A DNA stretch of 64,000 bases from Sediminicoccus sp. KRV36. Its GTDB lineage: Bacteria; Pseudomonadota; Alphaproteobacteria; Acetobacterales; Acetobacteraceae. This document shows, piece after piece, positions 1 through 9,189 of this stretch (its first letter is position 1; each line of letters starts with the position of its first letter). Below the pieces are notes generated by a model. It did no database searches and had not been told where the DNA came from. It was given only the letters and a program-made list of their open reading frames with translations. The stretch is taken from the NCBI RefSeq assembly GCF_023243115.1, contig NZ_CP085081.1, positions 3,100,001-3,164,000 of the forward strand, written 5' to 3'. The position numbers were made by a program, and so were the translations under genes.

Positions 1-2050
1 GACCTTCACCGTCACGCGCACGGGCGATGTCAGCGGCGCCTCCAGCGCCGCATGGGCCATCGCGGGCTCCGGCCTCAACCCCACCGATGCGGCGGATTTC
101 GTCGGCGGCGTCCTACCCTCCGGCATTGTTTCCTTTGCCGCGGGCCAGACCTCCAGGGTCATCAACGTCAATGCCGCCGGCGATACCGCCTGGGAAGCGG
201 ATGAGAGCTTCACCCTGACACTTTCCAGCCCGGTCGGAACCGTGCTCGGCACCAGCACCGCCCAGGGCATCCTGCGCAATGACGACCCGACGCGCTTCGC
301 CATCACCGCCACCGATGCCGTCAAGTCCGAAGGCCAGGCGGGCAGCACGCCCTTCACCTTCACCGTGACGCGCGATGGCGATACCTCCGTCGCGCACAGC
401 ATCACCTACGGCGTCGTTCCCAATGGCGCGAGCAAGGCCAATGCGGCGGATTTCGTGGGCGGCGCCTTCCCGACCGGCACGGTGGATTTCGCCGTGGGCG
501 AGACCAGCAAGACCCTCACCATCAACGTCCAGGGCGATACCGCGATCGAGGCCAATGAGGGCTTCGCCGTGCAGATCTCCACCGCAACGCCCGGCCTGGC
601 CATTGCCGCTTCCACGGCTTTTGCCAGCATCCTCACGGATGATGCGCTGCTCGCCCTCACCGGCGGCGCACCATTGGCCGAGGGCAATTCCGGCACGACG
701 GCCTTCACCTTCACCGTCACCCGCAGCGGTGACACGACGAGTGCCGTCAGCGCGAATTGGGCTGTGACGGGAAGCAGCGGCCAGCCGGCCACCGCCGCCG
801 ATTTCCTGGGCGGCGTGCTGCCCAGTGGCGTGGTGAGCTTCGCCGCCGGCCAAACCACCCAGACCATCACGGTGGATGTCCTGGGCGACACCACCCTGGA
901 GCTGAACGAGCAGTTCAGCCTGACCCTCTCCAGCCCATCGGCTGGTGCCTCGCTCGGCACTGCCATCGCGTCGCGCGTGATCGTGAATGATGATGCATTG
1001 CTGAACATCAGCGGCCCCGTCGGCCTGATCAACGAAGGCGATGCCGGCAGCACGGCCTTCACCTTCACCGTGACACGCCTGGGCGATACCACCGGTGCGG
1101 CATCTGCCAGCTATGCTGTCAGCGGGACGGCCAATGCGGATGATTTCGTGGGTGGCGTGCTGCCCAGCGGCACCGTCAACTTCGCCGCGGGCCAGACCAC
1201 CCAGACCATCACCATCAATGTCGCCGGAGATACTGATTTCGAGGTGAATGAGGCCTTCGCGGTCACCCTCTCAGCGCCCTCCGGTGCCTCGCTCGGCACC
1301 GCCACGGCCAGCGCGACCATCCGCAATGATGATGCGGCCCCGCCCGCCACCCTCAGCGTGGCCGCCACCCTGGCGGACCGGCCTGAGGGCCTGCCCGGCA
1401 GCACCTTGCTGACCTTCACCGTCACGCGCACAGGCGATGTCAGCGGTGCCTCCAGCGCCGCATGGGCCATCGCAGGCTCCGGCCTCAACCCCACGGATGC
1501 GGCGGATTTCGTCGGCGGCGTCCTGCCCTCCGGCATCGTCTCCTTCGCCGCGGGCCAGACCTCCAGGGTCATCAACGTCAATGCCGCCGGCGACACAGTC
1601 TGGGAAGCGGATGAGAGCTTCACCCTGACGCTCTCCAGCCCGGTTGGCTCCGTGCTGGGCACCAGCACCGCCCAGGGCGTCCTGCGCAATGACGACCCGA
1701 CACGCTTTGCCATAGCGGCCGCCGATGCCGCCAAGTCCGAAGGCCAGGCGGGCAGCACGCCCTTCACCTTCACCGTGACTCGCGATGGCGATACCTCCGT
1801 CGCGCACAGCATCACCTACGGCGTCGTCGGCAATGGCCCGAGCAAGGCCAACGGGACGGATTTCGTGGGCGGCGCCATGCCGGGCGGCACGGTGGATTTC
1901 GCCGCGGGCGAGACCAGCAAGCTGCTCACCATCAACGTCCAGGGCGATACCTCGGCCGAGGCCAATGAGGGCTTCGCGGTGGTCATTTCCACCGCGACCC
2001 CGGGGCTGGCCATTGCAACCGCCGTGGCGCTCGGCAGCATCCTCAATGAG
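1..2050 (+). repeat. Long-period duplication (1410 bp) in the Calx-beta array
   Basis: Bases 1 to about 640 and 1411 to about 2050 are nearly the same sequence with a constant offset of 1410 bp (470 codons, about four Calx-beta units). Examples are the GACCTTCACCGTCACGCGCA start at 1 and 1411 and the GTGCTSGGCACCAGCACCGC block at 242 and 1652. The differences are mostly silent. The two copies are separated by more diverged units. Confidence 0.85.
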
Positions 2051-2533
2051 GATGCCGCGGCCATTGTCGGCAGCAACGCGGCCAATACGCTGACCGGCAC
2101 GGCCTTCGGCGAGGCCATCTTCGGCCAGGGCGGCAATGACCTGCTGGATGGCGCCGGCGGCGATGACGTGCTGGATGGCGGCAACGGCAATGACACGCTG
2201 ATCGGCGGGGCCGGGAAGGATCGCCTGACCGGCGGGGCGAATGCCGATACCTTCCGCTTCGACGATGTGTTCGACGCCGATGGCGATGTCATCACCGACT
2301 TCACCGTCGCCCAGGGCGACAAGGTGGACCTCCAGTTGATGGACGCCGACTCCAATACGCTGGGCGACGAAGCCTTCGCCTTCATCGGTGCGGGCGCCCT
2401 CACGGGCCTGGCCGGTGAGTTGCGCTTCGATGCGGGCATCCTGGAAGGCGATGTGGACGGCAACGGCATCGCCGATTTCCAGGTGCAGATCACCGGCGTC
2501 GCCAGCCTCGCATCCACGAATTTCTGGCTGTAG
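2..2533 (+). CDS. Calx-beta / RTX repeat surface protein (5'-truncated)
   Basis: The reading frame is already open at the window edge, so only the last 843 residues are seen. About six Calx-beta-type beta-sandwich units of roughly 115 residues follow each other, each with a TFTVTR-G-D strand, an ADFVGG-LPSG segment and an N-DD linker. They are followed by RTX glycine/aspartate nonapeptides (GGNDLLDG, GGDDVLDG, GNGNDTLIGG at about 2127-2235) that bind calcium, and a C-terminal ending like that of serralysin-type type I secretion substrates. It is probably an exported adhesin or matrix protein, secreted by a T1SS not visible here. The Calx-beta array contains a long-period duplication (see repeat entry). 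Confidence 0.85.
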   Translation, partial: TFTVTRTGDVSGASSAAWAIAGSGLNPTDAADFVGGVLPSGIVSFAAGQTSRVINVNAAGDTAWEADESFTLTLSSPVGTVLGTSTAQGILRNDDPTRFAITATDAVKSEGQAGSTPFTFTVTRDGDTSVAHSITYGVVPNGASKANAADFVGGAFPTGTVDFAVGETSKTLTINVQGDTAIEANEGFAVQISTATPGLAIAASTAFASILTDDALLALTGGAPLAEGNSGTTAFTFTVTRSGDTTSAVSANWAVTGSSGQPATAADFLGGVLPSGVVSFAAGQTTQTITVDVLGDTTLELNEQFSLTLSSPSAGASLGTAIASRVIVNDDALLNISGPVGLINEGDAGSTAFTFTVTRLGDTTGAASASYAVSGTANADDFVGGVLPSGTVNFAAGQTTQTITINVAGDTDFEVNEAFAVTLSAPSGASLGTATASATIRNDDAAPPATLSVAATLADRPEGLPGSTLLTFTVTRTGDVSGASSAAWAIAGSGLNPTDAADFVGGVLPSGIVSFAAGQTSRVINVNAAGDTVWEADESFTLTLSSPVGSVLGTSTAQGVLRNDDPTRFAIAAADAAKSEGQAGSTPFTFTVTRDGDTSVAHSITYGVVGNGPSKANGTDFVGGAMPGGTVDFAAGETSKLLTINVQGDTSAEANEGFAVVISTATPGLAIATAVALGSILNEDAAAIVGSNAANTLTGTAFGEAIFGQGGNDLLDGAGGDDVLDGGNGNDTLIGGAGKDRLTGGANADTFRFDDVFDADGDVITDFTVAQGDKVDLQLMDADSNTLGDEAFAFIGAGALTGLAGELRFDAGILEGDVDGNGIADFQVQITGVASLASTNFWL

Positions 2534-2534
2534 G

Positions 2535-2554
2535 GGCGGGGCGGCCGCCCCGCC
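2535..2554. terminator. GC-rich palindrome between convergent genes
   Basis: A perfect 20-base palindrome lies between the stop codons of the converging RTX and amidohydrolase genes. It can form a very stable hairpin on either strand. There is no T-tract, so its role as a bidirectional terminator is inferred from position. Confidence 0.5.
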
Positions 2555-2557
2555 GCC

Positions 2558-3424
2558 TCAGAAGCCGTAAAGCGCCGCCGGATTCTCCACCAGGATCCGG
2601 CGGCGGGTTGCCGCATCCGGCACCCATTCACTGAGCCAATCCAGCAGCATCCCGTCATCGAGCATCTGTGCGGGCGTCTGGAATTGCGTGTGCGGCCAAT
2701 CCGTGCCCCAGACGCAGCGCTCCGGCGCGGCAGCCACAAAGCGCCGCGCGATGGGCGTGAGGTCGGCATAGGGCGCCACACTCGCGCGATATCCACACAG
2801 TTTCACATGGGCGCGCCCCGCCTCGATCAATCGCAGGGCGGCCGAAAGCGCCGCGCCATCCGGCCCATGCGCCGCATTCACCCCCGCCATATGGTCCAGC
2901 ACCAGGGGCACCGGCAGCGTGGCAAGCCGCGGGGCGAGCGCCATCAGCACATCGCCCTTCATGTAGAGCTGGATATGCCAGCCGAGATCCGCGACGCGTC
3001 GGGCCAGGGATTCCAGTTGCTCCACCGGCGTGCCATTGCCGCTGACCGCGTTGAAACGCACGCCCACCGCTCCGGCATCGGCCAGGCGCCGCAGCTCCGC
3101 CCCGGTCGCTGCGTCATCCACCACCACGATGGCGCGCGCATTGTCATGGCCGAATTGCGCGACGGCATCCATCGTGACGGCATTATCCGTGCCGTAGACG
3201 CTGGCCTGCACCACCACGCGCCGCGTCAGGCCGAGTGTCCGCGCCATATCCAGGTAATGGGCGATCAATGCGGGGGGCGGGGTGTAGGGGCGCGTCGCAC
3301 TCAAGGGGAAGCGATCATAGGGTCCGAAGATATGGAAATGGCTGTCGCAGCTGCCCTCGGGCGCGCGCTGGCGGGGCGGGTTTGTCACCGCATGGGCGGG
3401 GGCACAGGTGAAGGTCAGCTCCAT
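2558..3424 (-). CDS. Amidohydrolase family protein (2-pyrone-4,6-dicarboxylate hydrolase-like)
   Basis: 288 aa. The N-terminal DSHFHIFGP metal-binding motif, a TIM-barrel body and the C-terminal WGTDWPHTQ segment are those of the COG3618-type predicted hydrolases, which include LigI lactonase. These enzymes hydrolyse lactones or related carbonyl compounds in the cytoplasm. The frame is open upstream to 3475, but the Met at 3424 places the protein start in the usual position ahead of the HFH motif. It is divergent from the SDR gene at 3490 with a 65-bp shared promoter region. The substrate cannot be told from the sequence. Confidence 0.8.
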   Translation of the reverse strand: MELTFTCAPAHAVTNPPRQRAPEGSCDSHFHIFGPYDRFPLSATRPYTPPPALIAHYLDMARTLGLTRRVVVQASVYGTDNAVTMDAVAQFGHDNARAIVVVDDAATGAELRRLADAGAVGVRFNAVSGNGTPVEQLESLARRVADLGWHIQLYMKGDVLMALAPRLATLPVPLVLDHMAGVNAAHGPDGAALSAALRLIEAGRAHVKLCGYRASVAPYADLTPIARRFVAAAPERCVWGTDWPHTQFQTPAQMLDDGMLLDWLSEWVPDAATRRRILVENPAALYGF

Positions 3425-3489
3425 GGGGTGAGATTGCTTGCATCGCCGGCCCGGCGCAATCTTGCGGCACAGCATGCGGGAGAAACGCG

Positions 3490-4239
3490 ATGAACAAGGT
3501 TGCAGTGGTCACGGGCGCCAGCACGGGAATCGGGCGCGCCGTCGGTTTGGGCCTTCTGGCCGCGGGGTATCGCGTGGCGCTGGCCGCCCGCCGGCAGGAC
3601 GCACTGGACGAAACGGCGCAGATGGCGGGCGCCAACAGCGCAAACGCGCTGCCCATGGCGACCAACGTCGCCTCGCCCGACAGCGTGAACGCGCTGTTCG
3701 CGGCGGTGAAGGCCAAGTGGGGCCGGTGTGACCTGCTGTTCAACAATGCGGGCATGGGCGTGCAGGGCTTTCTGCTGGAAGACCTGCCCGTGGAAAAATG
3801 GCTGGAAATGGTGAGTGTGAACCTCACCGGCAGCTTCCTTTGCGCGCAGCAGGCGTTTCGCATGATGAAGGAGCAGACGCCCCAGGGCGGCCGCATCATC
3901 AATAACGGCTCGATCAGCGCCCATACGCCCCGCCCAGACAGCGTGGCCTATACGGCGACCAAGCATGCCATCACGGGGCTGACCAAGTCGCTGATCCTGG
4001 ACGGGCGGAAATACAACATCGCCGCGGGCCAGGTGGATATCGGCAATGCCGCGACGAACATGACGGCACGCATGCAGAAGGGCGTAAAGCAGCCCAATGG
4101 CGAGATGATGGTGGAAGCCACCATGGATGTGCAGAACGTGGCCAAGGCCGTGCTGTTCATGGACAGCGTGACGCCCGAGGCGAATGTTCCCTTCCTGACC
4201 GTGAAGGCCTCGCTCATGCCCTGGGAGGGGCGCGGCTGA
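3490..4239 (+). CDS. SDR family NAD(P)-dependent oxidoreductase
   Basis: 249 aa, the normal size for a classical short-chain dehydrogenase. The cofactor motif TGASTGIG (residues 8-15), NNAG near residue 85 and the catalytic Y154-x3-K158 with a Ser around 141 are all present, so the enzyme should be active. The alcohol/ketone substrate is unknown. It is divergent from the amidohydrolase and converges on crtI, with only two bases between stop codons. Confidence 0.9.
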   Translation: MNKVAVVTGASTGIGRAVGLGLLAAGYRVALAARRQDALDETAQMAGANSANALPMATNVASPDSVNALFAAVKAKWGRCDLLFNNAGMGVQGFLLEDLPVEKWLEMVSVNLTGSFLCAQQAFRMMKEQTPQGGRIINNGSISAHTPRPDSVAYTATKHAITGLTKSLILDGRKYNIAAGQVDIGNAATNMTARMQKGVKQPNGEMMVEATMDVQNVAKAVLFMDSVTPEANVPFLTVKASLMPWEGRG

Positions 4240-4241
4240 CC

Positions 4242-5762
4242 TTAACGAAGCTGGGCAGAAGCCAAGGGGACGGGATCGGGCACGATCTCGTCCAGCACCT
4301 GGGCCGAGGAAATCACCCCCGGCACCCCTGCCCCCGGATGCGTCCCCGCCCCCACCAGATACAGGCCTTCCACCTCCTCGCTCTTGTTGTGCGGGCGGAA
4401 CCAGGCGCTCTGGAAGAGTTGCGGCTCCAGGGAAAACGCCGCGCCATTGACCGAGGAAAGCCGGTCCTGGAAGTCCTGCGGCGTGAGCATATGCGACGTG
4501 GCGATCACATCGCCCAGCCCGGGCATCACCGTCTCCTCCAGCCGCTTCTGGATGGCGGCGCGATAGGGTTCGGCGCGCTCGCGCCAATCCGTGCCACTGC
4601 CCAGATGCGGCACCGGGGCCAGCACATAGAAGGCATCGCAACCGGGCGGCGCCAGTGACGGGTCATTGGCTGTAGGGCGGTGCAGGTAGAGGCTGAAATC
4701 CTTGGCCAGACGCTTGGTGGTGAAGATGTCCTTCAGCAATTCGCGGTAACGCGGCCCCAGCACCATGGTGTGGTGATACACATCCTCGAAGCGCTTGCTC
4801 GTCCCGAAATACCAGACGAACAGCGACATGGAGTAGCGCGCGCGGCCCAGCTTGCGGTCGGTCCAGCGCTTGCGCGGCGTCTCCGACAGCAGCTTGCTGT
4901 AGGTCCAGGCGACATCGGCGTTGGAGACAACGACCCCCGCTTCGAGGTGCTCGCCCGAGGCCAGCCGCACGCCCGTCGCGCGGCCGCCTTCGACGGTGAT
5001 CTGGGAGACCTCGGTGTTGTAGCGCATCGCACCACCGACACCTTCGATCAGCCCGACCAGGCCGCGCACCAGGGCACCCGTGCCGCCCATCGCGTAATGC
5101 ACCCGGTGCAGCCGCTCCAGATGCGCGATCAGGCAGTAATAGGCCGTGGTGGTGAACGGGTTTCCGCCGATCAGCAGCGGATGGAAGCTGAAGGCGATGC
5201 GCAGCTTCTCATTCTTGAAATAGGTGGCGACCTTCTGGTGCACCGTGAGATAGCCGCCCAGGCGCAGCATGTTCGGAATGGCGCGCAGCATGGTCGTGAA
5301 GCGGTGAAAGGGCTGGTCGGCCAGTTCCACGAAGGCGACCTTGTAGATCGCCTCGCTGTCCCGGATGAAGCGATCGAAGCCCTCCACATCGCCGGGCGAA
5401 ATCCGCGCCACCTCGGCGCGCATCGCCGGCAGGTCCGCCGTGCAGGAGAAGGTTTCGCCATCATCGAATCGGATCTTGTAGAAGGGATCAATCGCCCGAA
5501 GCTCGACATCATCCGAGAGCTTGCGGCCACAGAGTGCCCAGAGTTCTTCCAGGAGATAGGGCGCCGTGATGATGGTCGGCCCCGCATCAAAGGTGTAGCC
5601 ATCCTGCCGATAGACATAGGCGCGCCCGCCTGGCCCATCGAGCTTCTCCAGCACCGTCACGCGATAGCCGCGCACCCCCAGCCTGACGGCGGCAGCAAGG
5701 CCGCCAAAGCCGGAGCCAATCACGATGGCGTGGGGACGGAGATCAGGGGCGCGTTCGAGCAT
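4242..5762 (-). CDS. crtI: Phytoene desaturase
   Basis: 506 aa from the Met at 5762; the longer open frame to 5885 would run into the upstream gene. An FAD-binding Rossmann motif GSGFGGLAAAVRLG lies at the N terminus, and the C-terminal block with VGAGTHPGAGVPGV is the CrtI signature. The enzyme introduces double bases into 15-cis-phytoene to give neurosporene, lycopene or related carotenes at the membrane. No crtB or crtE is in the window, so the rest of the carotenoid pathway is elsewhere. It lies 41 bp downstream of the YqaA-like gene, same strand, and may be co-transcribed. Confidence 0.9.
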   Translation of the reverse strand: MLERAPDLRPHAIVIGSGFGGLAAAVRLGVRGYRVTVLEKLDGPGGRAYVYRQDGYTFDAGPTIITAPYLLEELWALCGRKLSDDVELRAIDPFYKIRFDDGETFSCTADLPAMRAEVARISPGDVEGFDRFIRDSEAIYKVAFVELADQPFHRFTTMLRAIPNMLRLGGYLTVHQKVATYFKNEKLRIAFSFHPLLIGGNPFTTTAYYCLIAHLERLHRVHYAMGGTGALVRGLVGLIEGVGGAMRYNTEVSQITVEGGRATGVRLASGEHLEAGVVVSNADVAWTYSKLLSETPRKRWTDRKLGRARYSMSLFVWYFGTSKRFEDVYHHTMVLGPRYRELLKDIFTTKRLAKDFSLYLHRPTANDPSLAPPGCDAFYVLAPVPHLGSGTDWRERAEPYRAAIQKRLEETVMPGLGDVIATSHMLTPQDFQDRLSSVNGAAFSLEPQLFQSAWFRPHNKSEEVEGLYLVGAGTHPGAGVPGVISSAQVLDEIVPDPVPLASAQLR

Positions 5763-5803
5763 GTCCACATCATGTGACACTGAATCAGCGAATGGCAACC
5801 GCG

Positions 5804-6241
5804 TCACATGAGGCCAAGGGTGATCAGCGCGAGGGTCACGTAACGACCCGTCTTGGCCAAGGCGACCAGCAGCACAAAGCGCCAAAGCGGCTCACGCAGC
5901 ACGCCGGCCACGATGGTCAGCGGATCGCCGATGATGGGCGCCCAGCTCAGCATGAGGGACCAATGGCCCCAGCGCCCGTACCACCGCTCGGCCCGCGCCA
6001 GCGCCTCGGGCGAGGCCGGGAACCAGCGCCGGTCCCGGTAGCGGTGGATCAGCCGGCCCAGGGCCCAGTTCACCACCGAACCCAGGGTATTCGCCACGCT
6101 GGCCACCAGAACCAACGCCCAGACGGCATGATCGCCGGTGACCATGAGGCCGACCAGGACAGCCTCGGATTGGAGCGGAAAAATCGTCGCGGCCACGAAG
6201 GCGGAGAGGGCCAGGGTGATGTAGGCGGTGAGCGTGGACAC
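5804..6241 (-). CDS. YqaA-like small inner-membrane protein (DedA/SNARE-assoc superfamily)
   Basis: 145 aa with a GTG start at 6241. Several hydrophobic segments and a central APIIGDPLTIVAGVLR stretch match the re-entrant loop region of YqaA/DedA proteins. Members are inner-membrane proteins, and some DedA relatives move polyprenyl-phosphate or phospholipids. The specific function here is unknown. It lies between crtI and coq7 on the minus strand. Confidence 0.75.
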   Translation of the reverse strand: MSTLTAYITLALSAFVAATIFPLQSEAVLVGLMVTGDHAVWALVLVASVANTLGSVVNWALGRLIHRYRDRRWFPASPEALARAERWYGRWGHWSLMLSWAPIIGDPLTIVAGVLREPLWRFVLLVALAKTGRYVTLALITLGLM

Positions 6242-6258
6242 GATCTAGGCGGAAGGGA

Positions 6259-6308
6259 TCAAGGGGCGCCGCCCCTTGACCACCCCGGGAGGAAAACGGG
6301 TTTCCTCC
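6259..6308. terminator. Two adjacent hairpins downstream of coq7
   Basis: The 98-bp gap holds two palindromes. One has a 9-bp stem and 3-base loop (6259-6279); the other is GGAGGAAA/TTTCCTCC with a 5-base loop (6288-6308). Both can act on minus-strand transcripts leaving coq7. A similar pair occurs at 25151-25199, suggesting a recurring intergenic element. Confidence 0.5.
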
Positions 6309-6339
6309 ACCTTCTGTCCGTCAGGGACCTGCAACGCCT

Positions 6340-6861
6340 TCAGATGCGCCGGGCGGCATGGACGGCGGCTTCGCTGCCGAAGCCGACCAGCCGGCCCCAG
6401 CCGCGCAGCGCTGCGCCCACCACACCGGCATGCATCTGCCGTGCTTCATCGCGGTGGTGCACCTCCTCCTCCTGGCAGCGGGCCAGCATGTCGCGCAGGT
6501 CCGGGAAGATGCGCTCGGCGTCGAGCCGGTCGAGCTGCTGCTGGTAGTGATGGTCCACGAAGGTCTCCACCGCATCAATCGTCGCATAGACGGCGCGCGG
6601 GCCGAACAGCGCGGGCACGGCGCCGGTGATCCAGCCGGCCACGCGCCAGATGGGCAACAAGCGCGAATGCTGCGCCTTCGGCAGCACCTCCTCGATCAGG
6701 CGCAGATGCCCTTGCTCCGTCTCCATGTGGCGCTGGGCGAAATCGCGCAGGGTGGCATCCCGGCAGAAGGCCAGGATCCCGCGGTAAATCATCACGGCGC
6801 CCGTCTCGCCCGCATGGTCGGAGCGGAGTTCGGCGATGAGCCAGTCGGGGAAGCTTTGCAT
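6340..6861 (-). CDS. coq7: Demethoxyubiquinone hydroxylase (Coq7 family)
   Basis: 173 aa. The full di-iron ligand set can be placed: E19 in HAGETGA, E49-x2-H52, E99, and E133-x2-H136. The four-helix carboxylate-bridged core is complete. The enzyme performs the penultimate C-6 hydroxylation of ubiquinone biosynthesis at the inner membrane, replacing UbiF in many alphaproteobacteria. It is divergent from the DCC gene at 6915 with a 53-bp gap. Paired hairpins follow its stop. Confidence 0.92.
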   Translation of the reverse strand: MQSFPDWLIAELRSDHAGETGAVMIYRGILAFCRDATLRDFAQRHMETEQGHLRLIEEVLPKAQHSRLLPIWRVAGWITGAVPALFGPRAVYATIDAVETFVDHHYQQQLDRLDAERIFPDLRDMLARCQEEEVHHRDEARQMHAGVVGAALRGWGRLVGFGSEAAVHAARRI

Positions 6862-6914
6862 GGAGCGGCATATCGCCCGGTTGCGCCATACGGCAAGCCC
6901 ACCATCTGCCTGTC

Positions 6915-7265
6915 ATGGCCGAAGATCCGCGCACCCAGGTGTATTTTGATGGCGGCTGCCCCGTCTGCTCCCGCGAAATCGCGACCTATCGGCGGGCCGA
7001 AGGGGCGGCGGCGCTGTGCTTTGTGGATGTCTCCCTGCCCGACGCCCCGCTGGCGCCCGGGCTGACGCGCGAGGCCGCATTGGCGCGGATGCATGTCCGG
7101 CGTGCCGATGGCAGCATGGCGAGCGGCGCGGCCGCCTTCGCCGCCCTCTGGAGCGCCTTGCCGCGCTGGGCCTGGCTCGGTCGCATCTCCGCACTTCCCG
7201 TCGTGGCGCCGGTACTGGAGCTTGGCTATCTCGGCTTCCTGCGGCTTCGCCGCGCCTGGCGCTGA
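6915..7265 (+). CDS. DCC family (DUF393) thiol-disulfide oxidoreductase-like protein
   Basis: 116 aa, typical DUF393 length. The N-terminal YFDGGCPVCSRE block gives the D-x2-CxxC (C15, C18) signature of the family. These are thioredoxin-fold-like proteins of uncertain role. The C terminus is rich in hydrophobic residues. Divergent from coq7. Confidence 0.85.
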   Translation: MAEDPRTQVYFDGGCPVCSREIATYRRAEGAAALCFVDVSLPDAPLAPGLTREAALARMHVRRADGSMASGAAAFAALWSALPRWAWLGRISALPVVAPVLELGYLGFLRLRRAWR

Positions 7266-7301
7266 CGCTTCGCCATTTCGCTTGCCAGCCCTGGCCCGGC
7301 A

Positions 7302-7330
7302 CTTCCAAGATGGCTCCATGCCTTTGGAAG
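7302..7330 (+). promoter_or_regulatory. Hairpin overlapping the ribosome binding site of the DUF1194 gene
   Basis: CTTCCAA (7302-7308) pairs with TTGGAAG (7324-7330), and the loop contains a second small stem ATGG/CCAT. The distal arm overlaps the GGAAGG that would serve as Shine-Dalgarno for the ATG at 7341, so folding could hide it. This is seen in sequence only. Confidence 0.35.
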
Positions 7331-7340
7331 GTTTCCCGAG

Positions 7341-8030
7341 ATGACCGTTCCGCGCCGCCTGTTGCTGGCGGCACCCGCCGCCCTCACCGCCCGTCGCGCC
7401 GCCGCGCGCGAAGCGGTGGACATGCTGCTGGTGCTGGCCATGGATGCCTCGGGCTCCATCGGGGAGGATGAATTCCGCCTGCAGCGCGAAGGCTATGCCG
7501 AGGCGCTGACCCACCCCCAGGTGGTGGCCGCCATTCGCAGCAAGCCGCGCGGCGCCATGGCCATCGCCATGATCGAGTGGGGCAGCCCCGGCGGTTCGCA
7601 GACCATCGTGGACTGGCAGCGCGTGCATGACCTTGGCTCCGCCCAGGCCATCGCCGATGCGCTGCTGGGGGCCCCACGCACCCAGCAGACCTATAATGCG
7701 ATCGGCGATGCCATCCATCACGCCAGCCACTTGCTGCGCGAGGGGCCCTTCCACGCCGAGCAGATGGTGATTGACGTCTCGGGCGATGGGCCGGACATGC
7801 GCAGCATGCGGCCTGCCCCGGTTGCGCGGGACATCGTCGTGCGGCGGGGAATGGTGGTGAATGCGCTCGCCATCTCAGGCTCCGGCCAGGTGACCCGCGC
7901 CGGCGAGACGCTGGAGGAGCATTACCGCCGCGATGTGATGGGCGGGCCCGGGGCTTTCGTCATCACGGCCGAAAGCCGGCGGGATATCGCGCGCGCATTG
8001 CGGGCCAAGCTGATCCGCGAAATGGCCTGA
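7341..8030 (+). CDS. DUF1194 von Willebrand A-type protein, probably exported
   Basis: 229 aa. An N-terminal Arg pair plus a hydrophobic stretch ending near residue 22 looks like an export signal, possibly Tat. The MIDAS metal site D35-ASG-S39 opens a VWA domain that fills the rest of the protein, as in DUF1194 members. The family is widespread in alphaproteobacteria and functionally undefined; protein binding in the periplasm is the natural inference. It stands alone downstream of the DCC gene with a 75-bp gap. Confidence 0.8.
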   Translation: MTVPRRLLLAAPAALTARRAAAREAVDMLLVLAMDASGSIGEDEFRLQREGYAEALTHPQVVAAIRSKPRGAMAIAMIEWGSPGGSQTIVDWQRVHDLGSAQAIADALLGAPRTQQTYNAIGDAIHHASHLLREGPFHAEQMVIDVSGDGPDMRSMRPAPVARDIVVRRGMVVNALAISGSGQVTRAGETLEEHYRRDVMGGPGAFVITAESRRDIARALRAKLIREMA

Positions 8031-8061
8031 CGGCCGCGGGACGGCACCCCCCGCGAGCGCA

Positions 8062-9186
8062 TCACCCCGATGAGGTTTTTTGCGCCATGGCGTGGCTGGG
8101 CCGCGTGCGCTCGGAAAACACCGCGATGGTCCAGAGTGCCGCGATCCCTGTCAGAACCAGCACCACGCCGAGCATGCCCGCCTGATCGGGCATGGCTTCC
8201 ATCACGCGCGAGATGATCCAGGCGAAGAACAGCCCCACGCAAAACACCCGCAGGCTGTGCCGGCCAATGGCAGCCAAGGCACGGCCCAGCATGCCATCCA
8301 TCCAGCCGGCCTCGCGCGGCACCAGCACCGCCACCAGGTAGGCCAGCGCCAGCGCATGGGCGAGCCGCGTCGGTGCCAGCACTTCCTTGTGTTGCAGGGC
8401 GGAGGCGGCGAAGGCCGGGCCATCCAGGAAACCATGCTCCACCAGGCGGGCGGCAAAACCCGCCAGGACGATCAGCGCAGCCGCCCCCGTCATCCAGCCA
8501 GCGCGCGGCAGGGCCACGCCATGCAGCGCCCGCCAGCCGAGCAAGCCGCCCAGCAGATACAGGAATTGCCAGGCGAGCGGATCAAACCCGATCAGCGAGC
8601 CGCCAAGCCCCGGCGTTTCCACCCAGCCAAGATTTGTAGCGGCATAGAGCAGGAAGCTCGGCAACAAGGCCCAGGCGCCGATGCGCCGCACCAGAAGCAG
8701 AAACGGCCCAAGCACCAGCATCCCCACGACGAAAACAGGCAAAGTGCCCATGAAATCCGGCTGGTAGAGCGTGGTGGCCGAGAGCGCCACCGCGGCGAAA
8801 GGCTGCTCCACCAGGAAGCGCCAGCCAAAGCGATCCACGGCATCCGGCACGTGAAACAGCAGATCAGCCACCAGGACCATCGCCGCGAACATGAAGAATA
8901 CCCGGAGATGGGTGCGGTAAAGCCGCCAGGCGCGCATCAGCAGATCCTGCTGCGCCAGCCCCGCCCCCTGCCGCGCCAGCTTGAGCCCGAACACCGAGCC
9001 CAGCGTGAGGCCCGAAAGCAGGATGAACATCTCCGAACTGTCGGAAAGCCCCCAGGCCGCGTGGATTCCCCAGGCCAGGGAGGTGCCGACGACATGCGAG
9101 ATGAAGATCGAGATCTGCATCCAGCCACGCAGCACATCAAGGCGCAGATCGCGCGGCGGGCGGGCCGGCAGGGCAACGGGCGACAC
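8062..9186 (-). CDS. OpgC-type membrane acyltransferase
   Basis: 374 aa, GTG start at 9186. The protein is nearly all hydrophobic helices (about ten), with the N-terminal RDLRLDVLRGWMQISIFISH segment typical of OpgC/acyltransferase-3 proteins. OpgC succinylates periplasmic glucans at the inner membrane; here the glycan could equally be another polysaccharide. It begins 3 bp after the stop of the DoxX-like gene, so the two are one transcript. Confidence 0.8.
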   Translation of the reverse strand: MSPVALPARPPRDLRLDVLRGWMQISIFISHVVGTSLAWGIHAAWGLSDSSEMFILLSGLTLGSVFGLKLARQGAGLAQQDLLMRAWRLYRTHLRVFFMFAAMVLVADLLFHVPDAVDRFGWRFLVEQPFAAVALSATTLYQPDFMGTLPVFVVGMLVLGPFLLLVRRIGAWALLPSFLLYAATNLGWVETPGLGGSLIGFDPLAWQFLYLLGGLLGWRALHGVALPRAGWMTGAAALIVLAGFAARLVEHGFLDGPAFAASALQHKEVLAPTRLAHALALAYLVAVLVPREAGWMDGMLGRALAAIGRHSLRVFCVGLFFAWIISRVMEAMPDQAGMLGVVLVLTGIAALWTIAVFSERTRPSHAMAQKTSSG

Positions 9187-9189
9187 GGC

